A stretch of DNA of 64,000 nt, taken from Chlorocebus sabaeus (lineage: Eukaryota > Chordata > Mammalia > Primates > Cercopithecidae). The stretch spans positions 61,919,702-61,983,701 of the forward strand of contig NC_132927.1 of NCBI RefSeq assembly GCF_047675955.1, in the 5' to 3' direction. Shown piece after piece: positions 1 to 12,844 of this stretch. The notes below the pieces were generated by a model, which saw nothing but the letters and a program-made list of their open reading frames with translations, did no database searches and was not told the origin of the DNA. The translations under genes and the position numbers were made by a program. Position 1 is the stretch's first letter. Each line of letters starts with the position of its first letter.

Positions 1-617
1 AAAGTAATTGAGTTTTACTTTTAGTGCAGTGCAATAAGATTTTTCTTTACTCACTTTCAATGTTATATTAGCTTTCTCTGATAAAATGAAGAAGCAGTTT
101 ACACCTGTTGAGGTAATTTCTGAATCAGATGTGGGTTTCTTTATGCTGCATCGTGATTGGCCAGTTGCTTTGTAGTGAAGGAGTCTGCACTTCAGCTAAG
201 CCTGGAAAAATGTCTCCACTCCTTCTGCTGGGTGTGCCACCCCTTTCAGCTGTTCGAGACACAGGATGTGAGGAGGAATTGTTTAACAGTTACAGCATGG
301 GGTAAATTCTGACATCAGGTGTCAGGGGTTCTATTCTTGGTTTTGTTTCTGGACTCCTAATTTAGGGTGAGGATTATTTTCCCCTCAGTGTCCTCATCTG
401 GGTAAATGAAGAAGTAGTCCAGGACAGTATTTTTGCAGCCATTATTTGGATTTACATGATCTCCTTTTGACATTCTCAAGTAAACACTGCTTTAAGATTT
501 AAGACTTTTATGCCACATCTGAAGGCACAATGGAGTCAGTCGAGCCATCAGAGAAATCTGGTTTGTTGTGTCTTCCTCATTTATTTTGATTAGTCTGAGT
601 TACCAGATCATTTTCAA

Positions 618-765
618 ATGGCTGTGCATCAGGGCTCACCTGGGAACTTGTAAACATAGTGGTGCTCGGCCCATAAGAGGCCGGATCCACAGGGGAAGGC
701 CGCAGTAGTTCAGATTTTCAGAGTTCTTCCCAGGAAAGCGTGAAGCATACTAGTGATAAGGGCAT
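618..765. mobile_element. Possible hAT-Charlie MITE (MER5B/MER20-like), diverged
   Basis: GCATCAGGGCTCACCTGGGA followed by ACTTGT resembles the conserved core of MER5-type Charlie elements. The remainder is strongly diverged, so family and ends are uncertain. Confidence 0.35.
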
Positions 766-829
766 CTGGGTTGCACCATTAACCAGCTCAAAAATAGTTC
801 ATTCAAAATTTCCTCATGACTATTTCATT

Positions 830-975
830 ATTTTGTTATTAGAGTTGATAGTTTTAATACATAAAAATAGAGGATAAATAATAACATTTTATATATAAGT
901 AAAATATATAGTATAGATAATACTACATTAATACATAAGAATAGAAGATAAATAATAAATAAAAATAGTTATATT
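830..975. repeat. AT-rich low-complexity tract
   Basis: Repeated ATACATAAGAATAGA-like words and ATAAATAATAA stretches occur with very few G or C. No element structure is seen. Confidence 0.6.
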
Positions 976-2484
976 TGAATTTCTGATAACGCATATTCTT
1001 GCATACTTATGTCCCAGGCAATATTCAAATCTTATTTTATCTTATTTGGCAATGCTTCATGCCATAGAGCCAGGAAAATCTCAATTCTTTTACAAAAACT
1101 AATGCTGAGAGGTCACAAAGGACCTTGAGACAGAGGGTTTGTGGAGGCTTTGGTACTGTCCATTAAAATGTATTCTGCGTCCTTTTGAGAACCATTACAC
1201 TGGACATTTGGAGACGCCTTTTTAATTTTTGGTTCCATTTCTTCTCTTTCTGTTGCATTTTGTCAGTGCAGCATTCACTATTATTTCTTAAATAAATAGA
1301 AGATTTTTTTTTTTAGAGTGCCAAAGAATTTCACCACATGCTCCTGTTAAGTCATCATTTCATACAGAAATTTGTTACACATTTTCTTGTGGATACTACT
1401 GCCTTCTAGATTGGAAAGTATCTTGATGTGAGGCGTGTAAGAAATCTAAGACCTCCTCAGTGGCCAATTTGTTGTCTTCACAAATAGTTATTCTTTCAAA
1501 TAGAATATTTCTTACCGGCTTGAAATTGTACTTCTGTAGGCTCGTTTGGAAAAAATTTACCCAGGACATACCAAACAAGGTAGGAAACCAAGGCATTGGC
1601 CATTGTTCAAGAGCAAACCAGGTCAGAACAAGCAAAGCCAGGATTCATTGCCGCTGAAATTGATCTCTGGGTACCACCCACAGTTATTACAAACTGACTC
1701 GGCAAAAAAGGCCTGGGGCCATTCGATAAGCAAATATTTTTGCTTTGGCTTTTATTTAATACGTTTTCAAATGTGATTTTCTAGGCCTCTAATAGGCACA
1801 CTTATCTTGTGAATATGGCACATACCAGCACTGAGCCTGCAGTGGCAGTTGTGATTGTCAAGGATCTGCTGCTTCTGGGTACTTTGGGGTGGAATGTGGG
1901 TGGATGGAATAATGGCTTTGGTGACTGAGAACCGCATTCCTCTGTGTCTGCAGTGAGGACAGTTTGATTAATTCTTAAACTATTTGTCTCATACTTAAAA
2001 ATATCTACCAATACTTCTGATTTTCCACCTTAAAATATTGTTGTCGAAGGAATTAAGGCGTTCTGCAGCTCAAAAACGAAGTGTTCCCAAATTTACTTAC
2101 CTTTTTGGTAAGCACATGTTAGGTCGGACCTGGGGAAACAAAACAGTTCTCTGTGTTGGCTCAGGCACTGTGGAAATCCCAGGCAAAGGGTAGTCAGCGG
2201 GGAACCGAGATGAACCGTTTGCTTCCCTGAGGCCCCAAACCACTGTTTTCTACAAGGAGCATTGGAAATCCTTCCCTCAACTGCACTTTTTTTTCCATAG
2301 GTCAAATGGACTAATGAATAAAGAACAATGGGCAGCAATTTCAACCTCTGTAAGAGCTGCAGAGAGTGAAAGAGTTTAGGAGGGAAGACAGAATGAGCCT
2401 AGCTTTGTTGCCCTTCAGCCAGCTCCTGAAGCCCTAGTCTACAGCTAAATGCCTTCACGTCTGTGCGTCAAATGTTCGTCTTTA

Positions 2485-2580
2485 AAGAAGTGATAATGCC
2501 ACTTACTTGGCCGGGCTGTGGAGAAGATTAAAGCAAGTAATATGTGTTAAGTGCCTAGCACAATGCCTGGGAGGGGTATA
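2485..2580 (+). mobile_element. MIR SINE fragment
   Basis: The 3' part of a MIR: GTGATAATGCCACTTACT, then AAGATTAAAGCAAGTAA and GTGCCTAGCACAATGCCTGG, which follow the family's conserved order in the sense orientation. Confidence 0.65.
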
Positions 2581-4205
2581 GCTTTTAAGGAGTTCAAGAA
2601 ACCTTAATTCCCTCCTGCCTTTAAAACTCCATTTGTGAGGGTATATTCTAGAATTAGAAAGGGTGCTTATTGCACTAACTCGTTAAGAGATTATTCATGG
2701 ACTTGTTTATTTATATGCTGTGTTTCCTCTGATTAATAACCTACTTTGGAGCTCACTGTGACCAAACATGAGGTAAAATGATCTTCCTTTACTCAAAATG
2801 TATGCCGTATTTGATATTCTGACTGACAGTGGCAGTCTCAAAAACTCATGACCTCAGTCATCCGGGTTTCTTTCAGCTCTGGTGCTGTTTTAATGATAAG
2901 TATTTACCTTTTTTTTTTTTTTCCTTTCGTGGCAAGAGCTGTGTATTTCCATCACCATAGTTATCTTCTGATGCCTCAAAGTATTTAGGCATAAAGGCAG
3001 AGACATTACAATTTGTCCAAAAGTATTTGCTGTCTCCACACAGTAGACAGAACGGCATACGTTTACGAAGTGCTAAAACATTACCATTGTTTTGTGTTTG
3101 GTGCTTGCAAACTGGGGGATTTACATGTTATGAAAAGCTTTCAACACCTTCTTTTCTTCCTTTGAAAAATAATCAGCATATTGCTTGCCTCCAGCATTCT
3201 TTTAAGGAAAGCCAAAGACAGTGTTTTTCAATTTCTGAAAATCTAATTCCAGATGCAATGGCATTACATACTGGTTGGACCTTTTAGGGGTAGGTTAACA
3301 AGCTGTCCGTCCTATTTGTTTTCAAACCATTTCACATTTGCAGCTCTCCATATTAAAAGTAGTTGCTTGCTTGGTGGTGGAAATATTCTGTTGCATTGGA
3401 GAAAAGGTATTGTAGACACACCTTGAAAGCATTCCAAGTCTACCTGAAAGAGCGCTGACATTCAGCCATCAGAGGTGAGCAGACATTCTGCTGGCAGACC
3501 CAAATCTTTGACATGAAATTCACAAAATGCGCACATGTTTTGTATTTTTATTTAGAAAAAGTGGAAAGCCAGTTCTGCCCACGTGTGCTCCTGATCTTAA
3601 ATACTGTTATTCTTCTAAATATAGTTCAGGACATTTGTCAGTGAACTGTGAAGCTATTGTTAAAAATAAAATGGAAATTCAAACCTCAAAATAAACGAAG
3701 ACCGATTTGTAATGCATTACCACTTGCGGTTTTCACTTGGGGTTGGTAAATCTGAGGCCCATGGAATCCCATTGTGGGGGAACCCTATTTAAATAATATA
3801 GTAAAAGGCTTTTGAATCTTATAACTCTGGTGGCTACTTTTGCATTTGAGTAGAAAACTACAAAGCTGGATTGATTTTTCAAAAACGTATTTTTATAGTT
3901 TGTCAATATATATAAAAATGGAGGAGAGGAAGTGAAATGATTCATTTTAGATGACAGATGAATCCATTTTCCCCTGCAGTGCTCTTACAAAATTCCTGTT
4001 GACATTAAAGTTAAGCATAGGCATGAAGGGGAGAATTCTAGTCACAGACTCACTGCTGCTGTCTCTAAAAGGAGATGCATGGATTTCTGTTAATTCCCTG
4101 CAGCCATGCTCCCTTTCAAGACTGTTTTCTAGGCAGTCTCCTCTCTTTCAGTTTGGCTATTAGCCTCTGAGGACTATGCCCTACCTTCAATGTGTCTTTT
4201 CCTTT
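2581..4205. other. Intronic sequence, no recognised element
   Basis: Contains a poly-T run near 2911-2922. Otherwise it is unique-looking, with only short chance ORFs. Confidence 0.55.
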
Positions 4206-4524
4206 TGTTGTTGTTGTTGTTGTTGTTGTTTGGAGACAGGGTTCTCACTGTGTTACCCAGACCAGAGTACAGTGGTGCAGTCATAGCTTGTTGTAATCTG
4301 GAACTCCTGGGCACAAGTGGTCCTCCTGCCTCAATCTCTCAAGTAGCTAGGACTACAGAAGTGCAACACTGCACTAGCTAATTTTTAATTTTAAAATTTT
4401 GTTTGTAGATATGGAATCTCACAGTGTTGCCCAGGCTGGCCTCAAACTCCTGGCCTCGAGCGATCCTCTGGCCTTGGTCTCCTAAAGCACTGGGATTACA
4501 GGTGTGAGCTACCACACTAGGGCC
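4206..4524 (-). mobile_element. AluJ element (antisense)
   Basis: A (TTG)n run (4206-4231) replaces a simple poly-T tail, then GGAGACAGGG and a complete antisense dimer follow, ending near TAGGGCC. The second half carries CAAACTCCTGGCCTCGAGCG, typical of the older J subfamily. A T20 run follows at 4533-4552. Confidence 0.9.
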
Positions 4525-4552
4525 TGATTTAATTTTTTTTTTTTTTTTTTTT

Positions 4553-6049
4553 AACTGTCAGTAGGACTTGTGCGAGAAGGTCATGAACAGAGTTTGGCCT
4601 TTATTCAGCAAATGGCTATCACTGTCTCTAGAGATTGTGTCAAACTGAATTGAGCAGGAAGAGGCCCAATCTTGCATCCAGTGCCACCTTTTTGTTGTCA
4701 CCTGTGCACAAAAGGACACCCAGTTTGTTGTTTAAAAAAAAAAATACATTGGCACCAGTGTTTTAGCCCCTAGTTCTCCATGTAGCCATTTGGAGAGCTG
4801 CTCAATATTCTCCTGCAACAGTTTTTGTGTGACTCGTGCCAGAGCAAAAAATCACAGGCTCACTATATTAACTAGGCAGTGTAAAAGCATATTGCAAACA
4901 TTATTATCAGAAGAGAACAACTTTATAAGTCTATAATCATTTTGAATACTAATGGCAGCAATAACAACGGTAACCGATGGGTGATAAACCGAGGACGGAT
5001 GGCTGAGTGGCTGTCTTGGAGAAGTCAGCTTATAAATCAGAGGCAGAGCGGAGGGAAGGAGAACAGGCCTGTCTTCAGGACAAAGCTTTCAACCCCCGAC
5101 ACAGGCAAAGAAAATAGTCATCGTAGCATCGTGGGGAGATACAGGTTGAGGGATGTAATAAACCTCTTTTAAGGAACTTTCTGATTTTTTCACATGTTTA
5201 CTCAACTCAGGGGGCATTTTTCACAAAAGGAGTAATGCTTCAAATTGAATCAATGCACACACACAAAAAAACACAGGCAGTTCTATTGGATGGTGAAATA
5301 CGGCTGCCTTGTCGTGGGAGGAGTTAATTGAGTCTCATTGAGACCTGGATGGCCATCCCTGCTTCTCTAACCGGAAGGCACTCCAAAGGCTGGAGATGTC
5401 TTGCAATCCTGGGAAATATTTGAGCAGCAGAAACACATCTCTACCAGTTGGAATCTCAACTTTCTGATCCACCTTAGCACCCCTGATAGAAATCAGCTTT
5501 GGGAAAACACTTTGAATTCTTGTTTTGAGACGACTGGTGTCTGCAGTGAATCTCTGTTCATCTCCCACCCTCCCCTATGGATAAGGTCCTCCTTTCTGCC
5601 GGCCCTGTTGGACCTTTGTTTCTCCTTTCCCCGGGAGCTGCCTTTGAAGTCAATGGGAGCTGTGCAGTAGGCTGGTGAGAGTGGGAGGCTGGAGTGGGGG
5701 AACCGGGACCAGATGCAATCCATGCTGCTTAATGGGATTATGGGTTTCTCCTTCTCCTTCCTTTTTATATATTTGTTTTTATTTTGAAATGTGTGTCTTC
5801 TCTTGGCTAAAATAAAGACCAGGAGAATTGGTCTGGCTTTAAAGAACCCACTGGAGCCATTTTATTTATACAGAGTTGACTGTGACAAGCAGCCACCAAC
5901 AAAGCCACGAGTACCAGAATTTGGAAATTGGACATAGACCCATTTCATTTGTGCTTAGGTTATTTAGGAGAGGTGGGGAAGGGCTGGAAAGTGTCAGAAA
6001 ATTTATAAATGAATCCTGCTGTCCTCTCATTTCTAGTGTCTCGTTTTCC
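4553..6049. other. Intronic sequence, no recognised element
   Basis: Unique-looking sequence with a few CpGs (around 5080-5150) and a pyrimidine-rich patch near 5735-5765. ORFs of up to 89 codons on both strands overlap one another and look like chance. Confidence 0.5.
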
Positions 6050-6180
6050 AGCCACTTGGAGCAAATTAATTTGCCTCTCAGAACCCCAATTTTCCTTATC
6101 TGTAAAATGGAAATAAAATTCTTAGTCCACGGGGTTGTTTGGAAGATGCAAAGACTGATATTCTTAAACACTTTGTGTAG
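6050..6180 (+). mobile_element. MIR SINE fragment
   Basis: TTTTCCTTATCTGTAAAATG followed by GGAAATAAAATTCTTAG matches the MIR core in sense orientation. Confidence 0.65.
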
Positions 6181-8949
6181 TTTCGGGTTCATTTTAACTG
6201 CTTAATAATTTGAATTCTTTATCATTATCCAGACTGTATTTATGAGATGGCAAGTTTCCACTGCATATGTAATCAGGGCTTAAAGGGCAGAAATGACAGG
6301 GCTGTCGTTAAAAGCAATGCCACTGGGATACCAGTGAATACTTCTTTGTGAATATGTCCACCAATGCTCTAGATTGTGTCGGGGGGCGGGGTCATTCCGT
6401 GCACAGGGTATTGGAATTTTTTTTTTTTTTTTGAAGTAAGTGGTTATCCAAAGGGGTTGATGCCTGGGTCATTTGGAGATTTGTCCTTGAACATTTCTCC
6501 AGTCTGGCTTGGGTTGTCTCAGTTTTGTCACTCAGATTTGCATCTTGTCTTTCTTTCTGTGTTTAGTTGTTTGGATTTCTCCCAAAGTATTTGTGGCTGA
6601 AATTCCTTTTGGACTCTGAGCTGCCTTTTTTACATAAGCTTTGGATTGGAATCAATAGAATGTCAAGATGCCAGGCACATTCAGCCTAATAGCAGGTGGG
6701 TGTCTGCTGGACAGTGTGCCTGGTTTGCCTGACAGTAGCAAATTTAGGCCAGAATTAATGAGCCAGGAAAGGTACTGTTGGTGTTGCAAGATTGTGGCAG
6801 TTTTCAGAAATAATTTTGTTTTTCCCTTTGAATGGGATTTGCAGAAGTTTTCAGAAGTAATTTTGTTTTTCCCTTTTAATGGGATTACATTTGCAAAACA
6901 AGTTTGTGTTCATATATGTGCGAGTGCATGCGTGCTCCTTTTTTATAATACCTTTATGATGGCATTGAGCCAATTTATTTTTAGAAAATAATATTCACAC
7001 ATACCTAAAAATCTGGTTCATAAACCTTAATAGAGTTTCGTTAAAGTTAACGGTTTGTCTTAGTCTGTTTAATGTTCAAAGAGAAGAAAACACCCAAAAG
7101 TGGAGTGAATTGCTGAAGTTTTTTGTGTACACTTATTAGGACATATTCCTGCTATATGAAGGGCTATCATCAGAAAACAGTCAGTCAGCAAAAAGCCAGG
7201 TCATGTGGGCTGGTGAGTAAAGGAAATGGGTGTACAGCCAGACATTCCTGTATTTCAATCTTGCTTCTGCTATTTAGAGGATTGAGAAAAATGCCTGCCT
7301 TTTGATTTTCTTTTTCCTCTGGGATTTTACTTATATATCAAGGAGTAAAAAAAGAAAGCCTTCATTTATCTAGGTACTTTTAAAGAATAAATGTGGAAAT
7401 GCAAGTGAAATACCTGGTGTACGTCCTAGGCATTCCAAAAATAGTAGCATTCTGGCTAATCCAAAGAGATTAGATTAGAAGTCCATAGTGATGATTCGGG
7501 TTTCTGTCATGTTTTATATATTAGCTGGCCTTTTTGTTTTTCTTATTCTCTATCTTGCAACAGGCATTCTCTTATTTCGGCTTTTAATTTCTAACATAAA
7601 CTCAACTCTGAAACCCATGCCTTCTAATTGTTGACCACGGATACCCTTGAAATTTGCACCACCTCCCACAGTGGGACGGTATTAAAACATCCTGATCTAG
7701 ATTTGGGCAGAGGATGAATAAAATGGAAATGAGGCTTATGCAAATTAGCTTCCCATTTGTTTGGAGATGGTCGAGGGCAGCAGCAGTCCTTGAGTCTTCC
7801 AGATTTTGGAACAGAGCAAGCAGTGCTCTGAATGACAAGCCCGTGGTTCCACATGGCTCATAACAGGATACCACTTACCCCCAGAGAAGACTGACCTCTA
7901 TATTTAGTGGTCAAAGAAAGGAAAATAATTGTTTGATGGTACCATTGAGTCCTAGTTCAAACCGTTTAGAAAACTACCACATCTCCACTTCTTGGACCAA
8001 TATGGCGGTGGCTCCCTTCCCCTGGGTTCACGGTCTGAGTCTTCATGGGCCTTCATAGCACAAGTAAAAGAATATTAATGCTAGAAGTTGACTCCAGAAT
8101 GAAGACTTCCATTTTCTTCTGGAATAAAAGATTAAATTATCTCTATAAAGTAGTAACATTATATACATTCTTACAAAGTTTGTTTTACAGTATTATTTTA
8201 AACTTATAGCAATGGATTTTATATAATGAAATTATTTATTTTTATTCAGGGAAAGTGTGTACTTATTAATGGGGCTTATGAGATTGGCGCCCCAAAGTTC
8301 TTGAACCATATTTCATTTGAGTAAAACTTGGTGTGATGTGTGGAATCATTTTGTAGTGTTATTTCTTAAGATCTTTCCACCCACAGTTAGGAAGTGTGAC
8401 ACATGCGAGTCTATGTCATTTCATTTCAACTTGGGTCTTATTTAGCCTTTGAAAGGATGAAATCTTGACTGTGGTTGACAGCTGTGTCTGTAAACATGGC
8501 TGCAGTCTGGTATTAACTTTTATCTTTCCATACAGTGAAGGGTATGGAACAGTACCACTAACAATGGGAGGTGCTTACATAATGCTAAATACCACTCTGC
8601 AATGTGTGTGATATAGGAGGTTGAATCCATATGCAGATCCTGCTCTTAGATCCTGTAGATTGGTGGTAAGGCAAAAACAAATGGAGTGTTGATAGAATTC
8701 TGTTGAGTAGCCGTATGAGCATTATTTTGATACATATGAAACACAGCCTTGTGATTATATGATATATGTTTGTGTATGCATGCAGGGTGTAGTTGTGGTT
8801 TGTTTCAATTTATGAACCTCTATGAAAGTGACAAAAAGCTTGAATGGAGACCCTAAGGAAGAGGTAGAAATTACTTGTTCAGTAACTCTTAGAGGTCTTT
8901 TTCAATACTACTCGTTGATTGCTATGTGTACTTAGTGTTTGTTTGCGGC
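6181..8949. other. Intronic sequence with a 47-bp tandem duplication
   Basis: No interspersed repeat is recognised. The duplication at 6800-6893 is listed separately. A CCAAT and an ATGGCGG word sit together at 7997-8008. ORFs are short and on both strands. Confidence 0.5.
6800..6893. repeat. 47-bp tandem duplication (2 copies)
   Basis: Copies at 6800-6846 and 6847-6893 both read GTTTTCAGAA.TAATTTTGTT and TTTCCCTTT.AATGGGATT, differing at only a few positions, mostly toward the 3' end of the unit. Confidence 0.85.
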
Positions 8950-9190
8950 ATTGTAGCAAAGTGGTCAAGAAGTCTAGAATTAGGCCAATCAAAGTTTAAA
9001 TCCTTGAATTTATTATCATAGATTTTGGGTGCATTATTTATCCTCTCTGGGATCAGTTTCTTCATCTGTGTAATGGGAGTAACTGGAGCATTGACCTTGT
9101 AATGCTATCGTGTGAATTAAACAAAGACATCTCAAGGTGCCTGGTACGTACTTAGGCACTCAGTAAACCATAGCTATTGCCATTATAATC
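8950..9190 (+). mobile_element. MIR SINE, nearly full length
   Basis: GTAGCAAAGTGGTCAAGAAG near the start, TTTCTTCATCTGTGTAATGG in the core and GGTGCCTGGTACGTACTTAG near the end follow MIR order. Confidence 0.75.
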
Positions 9191-10340
9191 ATTACTATAA
9201 TATGTATAATGGGAATAATAATTAGTCTATCTTACGGACTAATATAGTCCTTGTGTGGATTACATGTCTAGTTGTTTTTATTATTAATTTAGGATGACAG
9301 CACCTAATTTTGAGAGTTGTTAAGTAGTGGCTAACAAAAAGGACCTATTTTATAGGAATCTGTGTATGTTGGAGATATACATACATATATATATATGGTT
9401 TTTTTTTTTTTTACTGTATATTTCTATAATTTTCTGCCCCATTGTTTGATTTCACAGCTCTGGAGGTTAAAGCTAAGCTACCTCCCCACTCTCCTCTCCC
9501 TGTCCTTATCTAAAATAGAAAGCCATCTGAAAGAAAAGAACCTAGGGGAAATTCCCATGTGAGAAATGAAATTGTCCTTGTGAAGGGTTAGGGCTCTAGG
9601 AACTGTGTGCAGAAAATCGTTGAAAGATAATCTTTATAGGATGCTGAAAATTACTGGCAGAGATCAACTCTGAAGGTTAAATTGTCTCTCCCAGAGCTTC
9701 TAATAGGAAATACAAGGGAGATTTATTTCCTTATAATGTCCAACTTCATTTTTGTATACTGTGTTGTAATACTTAGAGAAATAAAGATAATGGAAAAGAA
9801 TAGGTAAAGTTCATTCATTTTGTTCAATCAGAAATTAGAGAAACACTCTTCACCCACTCAGAAGCCTTGCAGCTGGTGTACTGAAGTGGCCAGATTTCCC
9901 CTAGTTGTAGCTGTCAAGGAGTTAATCCATTGAGCCACTGATGAGCACTCTGTCCCATGAACAGAATTCAAATGTGGATTAAAGCAATGAATTTTAGGAG
10001 CAGAACGCTCCTATTTTGGCAACAGTTACTTAAGCCGCAAGTACTTCCAGAATTAAGCAGTAGATGCTGTGGAGGGATGCTCGTAGCACAGCCCTGGACT
10101 CCTACAGGATAAAGTCAGGATCAGAGCTCCTGGTCTGCTTGAAGACTATTCCCTCAAGGCATTGTGCACGGAAGGAGATATAACTTACTTTGTATAACGT
10201 GGAGTGCTGCATGTTGATTGCCATGCCCTAGAAAGAGCAGAGGCAGGAGCCTCCTGAATATCAGGCAGAAGAAAGAGAAAATGGACTTTTCTTAAACTGA
10301 TCAGAATCTGACAATGGATATATGGATGTTTTAAGAATAG
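9191..10340. other. Intronic sequence, no recognised element
   Basis: AT-rich start with an (AT)n/T-run near 9378-9412, then unique sequence. Two TAATCC-type words lie at about 9922 and 9975. Nothing further can be supported. Confidence 0.5.
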
Positions 10341-10490
10341 GTGGTGGCTGAATGCAAAGGTGCACCTATAATCCCAGCGACTTGGGAGCCCGAGCTGGGA
10401 GAATCCCTTGAGCCCAGGAGTTTGAAGCCAGCCTGGGCAATGTAGCAAGACACTGTTTCTTAAAAAAAAAAGAAGAAAGAAAAAAAAGAA
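10341..10490 (+). mobile_element. FLAM-type free left Alu monomer
   Basis: A single Alu monomer runs from GGTGGCTGAATGCAAAGG through CCCAGGAGTTTGAAGCCAGC to an A-rich tail, without a right arm. This is a fossil Alu precursor type. Confidence 0.75.
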
Positions 10491-11554
10491 TAGGTAGTGA
10501 TTGGCATTAGTGTTTTGATCTGCGTCTGTGGTGCAGTGGACCGTCTTTATTCTTGCAATAGGATTTCTTTCTTTATCCTTCAGAGAATATAGGCTGCCTC
10601 ACTTCCTCACCAGTGAGTTTGCAGGCTCAGGAAAGCTCTACAATTAAATTGCTCTATTGTTTTAACCTCTCTGTTTAAGCACTGGTGAACTAGGGCTCCT
10701 TAGCTACTTGCCTAGCAAAATGAACAAGTTGATTAATATTTGCACAGTACTAGAAAATGCCTTTTGTGAATGAGATGTGCACATATGGCTGCATAGTATT
10801 GACTCAGTACATTGCACTTATTTCCTTGTTTAAATAATTAGCAAAAGAAATCACATAAAAAGTGCTGAAAGGTATAAAGACAAAAATGTGATGGCCGATC
10901 GAAGCTGTGAATGGCCTTTCTTATGCTGCGTCTTAATTCTGTATTTCTGTAAAGCAGTAGGCATTGAATGCCTAGGTGGAGTGGCTCAATACAGTCAGAT
11001 TTTGAGGTTTTTCCTTAGACATTCTGCCGTTCTCTCTCCCCTTGCTGTCTTTCAGGACATGACAGTATGTCCCACAGAGCCACAGAGGACAGACATCCTT
11101 CTCTGGGCCTCCATGCCTGCTCCTCTGCAAACAGGGCAGGTCCTGCCAGGCTGAGCAGAGGATCACATCCTGTGCCGTTGCTGGCTGCCCCTGCAGATGC
11201 TGGCTGACACAGGGTTCTAAGTGGTGCTGAAAGCTGCTTTATGAGCCTTGCAGAGGCGGTGTGCATGTGTGCAGCTGCACATCTGCGAGAATACTGTTGG
11301 GTTCAGGCAACGCTGGCCCTACCTTAGCCAGGCCTTCTGCGTGGGAGCTATATGAGGCTTTTGTACTCCTGCTTGCTTTTCATTGCAAATGGGGCTGTAT
11401 CCAAAAGGCATAGAATGGGGGTGGGAGGCGGGTGGCGGGGTCGGGAGAAGGTAGGGATGATGGATAAAGATGTAAGAAGGATAAGGAGAGACCAGAAGCA
11501 GTTGAGGGCTTTTGTGGCATGAGGAAAGGATATTTAACTTGTCACCAAGAAATG
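10491..11554. other. Intronic sequence, no recognised element
   Basis: Unique-looking. A G-rich patch (GGGGGTGGGAGGCGGGTGGC) lies near 11417-11436. ORFs at 10888-11266 on both strands are mutual shadows and look like chance. Confidence 0.5.
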
Positions 11555-11655
11555 GGGTGGCATTCTAACGCTGTCCCTGACCTACTGTGTGACCTGGAGG
11601 TCCAGTTTCCCTCTTTGTAAAATGGTGGCCTTGATGACTACCTACAAGGTTGGAG
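11555..11655 (+). mobile_element. MIR SINE fragment
   Basis: CCTACTGTGTGACCTGGAGG and TTTCCCTCTTTGTAAAATGG match the MIR core in sense orientation. Confidence 0.55.
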
Positions 11656-12450
11656 GTGGGAATAAGGGACCTAATGCGTGTCCAATCATCTGTCGTCATC
11701 ACTCGATAAGCCTTTTCCTTTCGTGACCATCCATTTCAGGTTTGACGGAAGTGAGGATCTGCCCTCTGGGTTGAAAGGGCAAGATGGTTTGCTCAAATAT
11801 TTTATTTTTCTTATAAATCTCTTGCCGGTTTGGTTCATCCCAGACTATTATTTTTCAGGGCAGTATCTATATGGTCACTGTGTTCAGGCTGCCTTCCCCA
11901 TTTCACGGGGCCCGGCAGTGTTCAGTTATACTGATAATACCAAAATTATCTTCATTTTTGAAAATGTATACCTTTTTATTATATCTGATCATTAATGTAA
12001 AGTAAGTGTATTGTTGATAATTTGGAAAATCCAAAGTTAAAGGATACAATTACTAGTAATTGTAATCTCAGCACATAGAAAGAATCGTGTGTGTGTGTGT
12101 GTATTATATGCATGTGTGTGTGCATAGAGGATATTCTATTTGTATTATATTTCTTTATTATTTAGGGTTGTTGATACTATAAAATAAAGGGGTTTTTTTG
12201 AGAATGAAGATGGGTGAACCTTATTTTTCTCATATTTAACTAAATCTAAATGACAGGATATTTGGTAAAAGGAGATACAAAGCTACAAGGGCCCTTGTGG
12301 CACCTGCCGTGAGGTCTGTCTAGGTGAACAGCCGGGTAACGAAAGATGAGCAGCAGAATTTTCTGTTCTTGACATTCTGCGGGAGTAGTGATGCACCAGA
12401 GGATAATGATAGAATATATTTTGATAATTTACTTCTTTGGTATTCGTTCT
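11656..12450. other. Intronic sequence with a (GT)n run
   Basis: A (GT)8 run lies at 12087-12102. The stretch 11960-12085 vaguely resembles an old L1 3' region, but I cannot place it. Otherwise nothing is recognised. Confidence 0.45.
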
Positions 12451-12652
12451 ACATACTTTTAATTAGGTATGTATATTTTTAGTTAAATATGTATATATAA
12501 TTAAAAGCATATATTTTAATCAAATATATATTTAAATAAAATAAATATATATTTAAATAAAATAAATATAAGTAAAATAAGCATTAAAATATATGCTTTT
12601 AATTATATATACACATTTAACTAAAAGTATATATACTTAATTAAAAGTATGA
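12451..12652. repeat. Long AT-rich near-palindrome (70-bp arms, 62-bp spacer)
   Basis: Arms 12451-12520 and 12583-12652 are reverse complements at 65 of 70 positions by hand alignment. Four of the five mismatches are transitions. The spacer holds two tandem copies of AATATATATTTAAATAAAAT. It can fold into a long hairpin or cruciform. Confidence 0.85.
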
Positions 12653-12844
12653 AATATATATTTCATTAAATAAATATATATTAATTAAAATATATATTAT
12701 ACTTAAGTTATATAAACGATATACAATTTTTATATAGTCAGTGTATATATATTATATTTTTATATAATCAGTGTATATATAATACATATGTACACCCATA
12801 CACATACGCATATATGTATATATTACATGTTAATATAAATATGA
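12653..12844. repeat. AT-rich low-complexity tract
   Basis: TATATA-type words dominate, including two copies of TATATAATCAGTGTATATAT-like sequence. No element ends are visible. Confidence 0.6.

Larger units (their letters stand above)
1..2484. other. Intronic sequence, mostly unique
   Basis: Apart from the possible Charlie remnant and the AT-rich tract listed separately, I recognise no repeat, gene or regulatory signature. Short overlapping ORFs on both strands near 1400-1780 look like chance. Confidence 0.6.

Noticed and set aside
4206..4231. (TTG)n as a possible disease-type triplet repeat
   Set aside because: It is the decayed poly-A tail of an antisense AluJ and is short.
5866..6205. 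Overlapping ORFs of 108 and 109 codons on opposite strands
   Set aside because: They run across a MIR fragment and mirror each other, as chance ORFs do.
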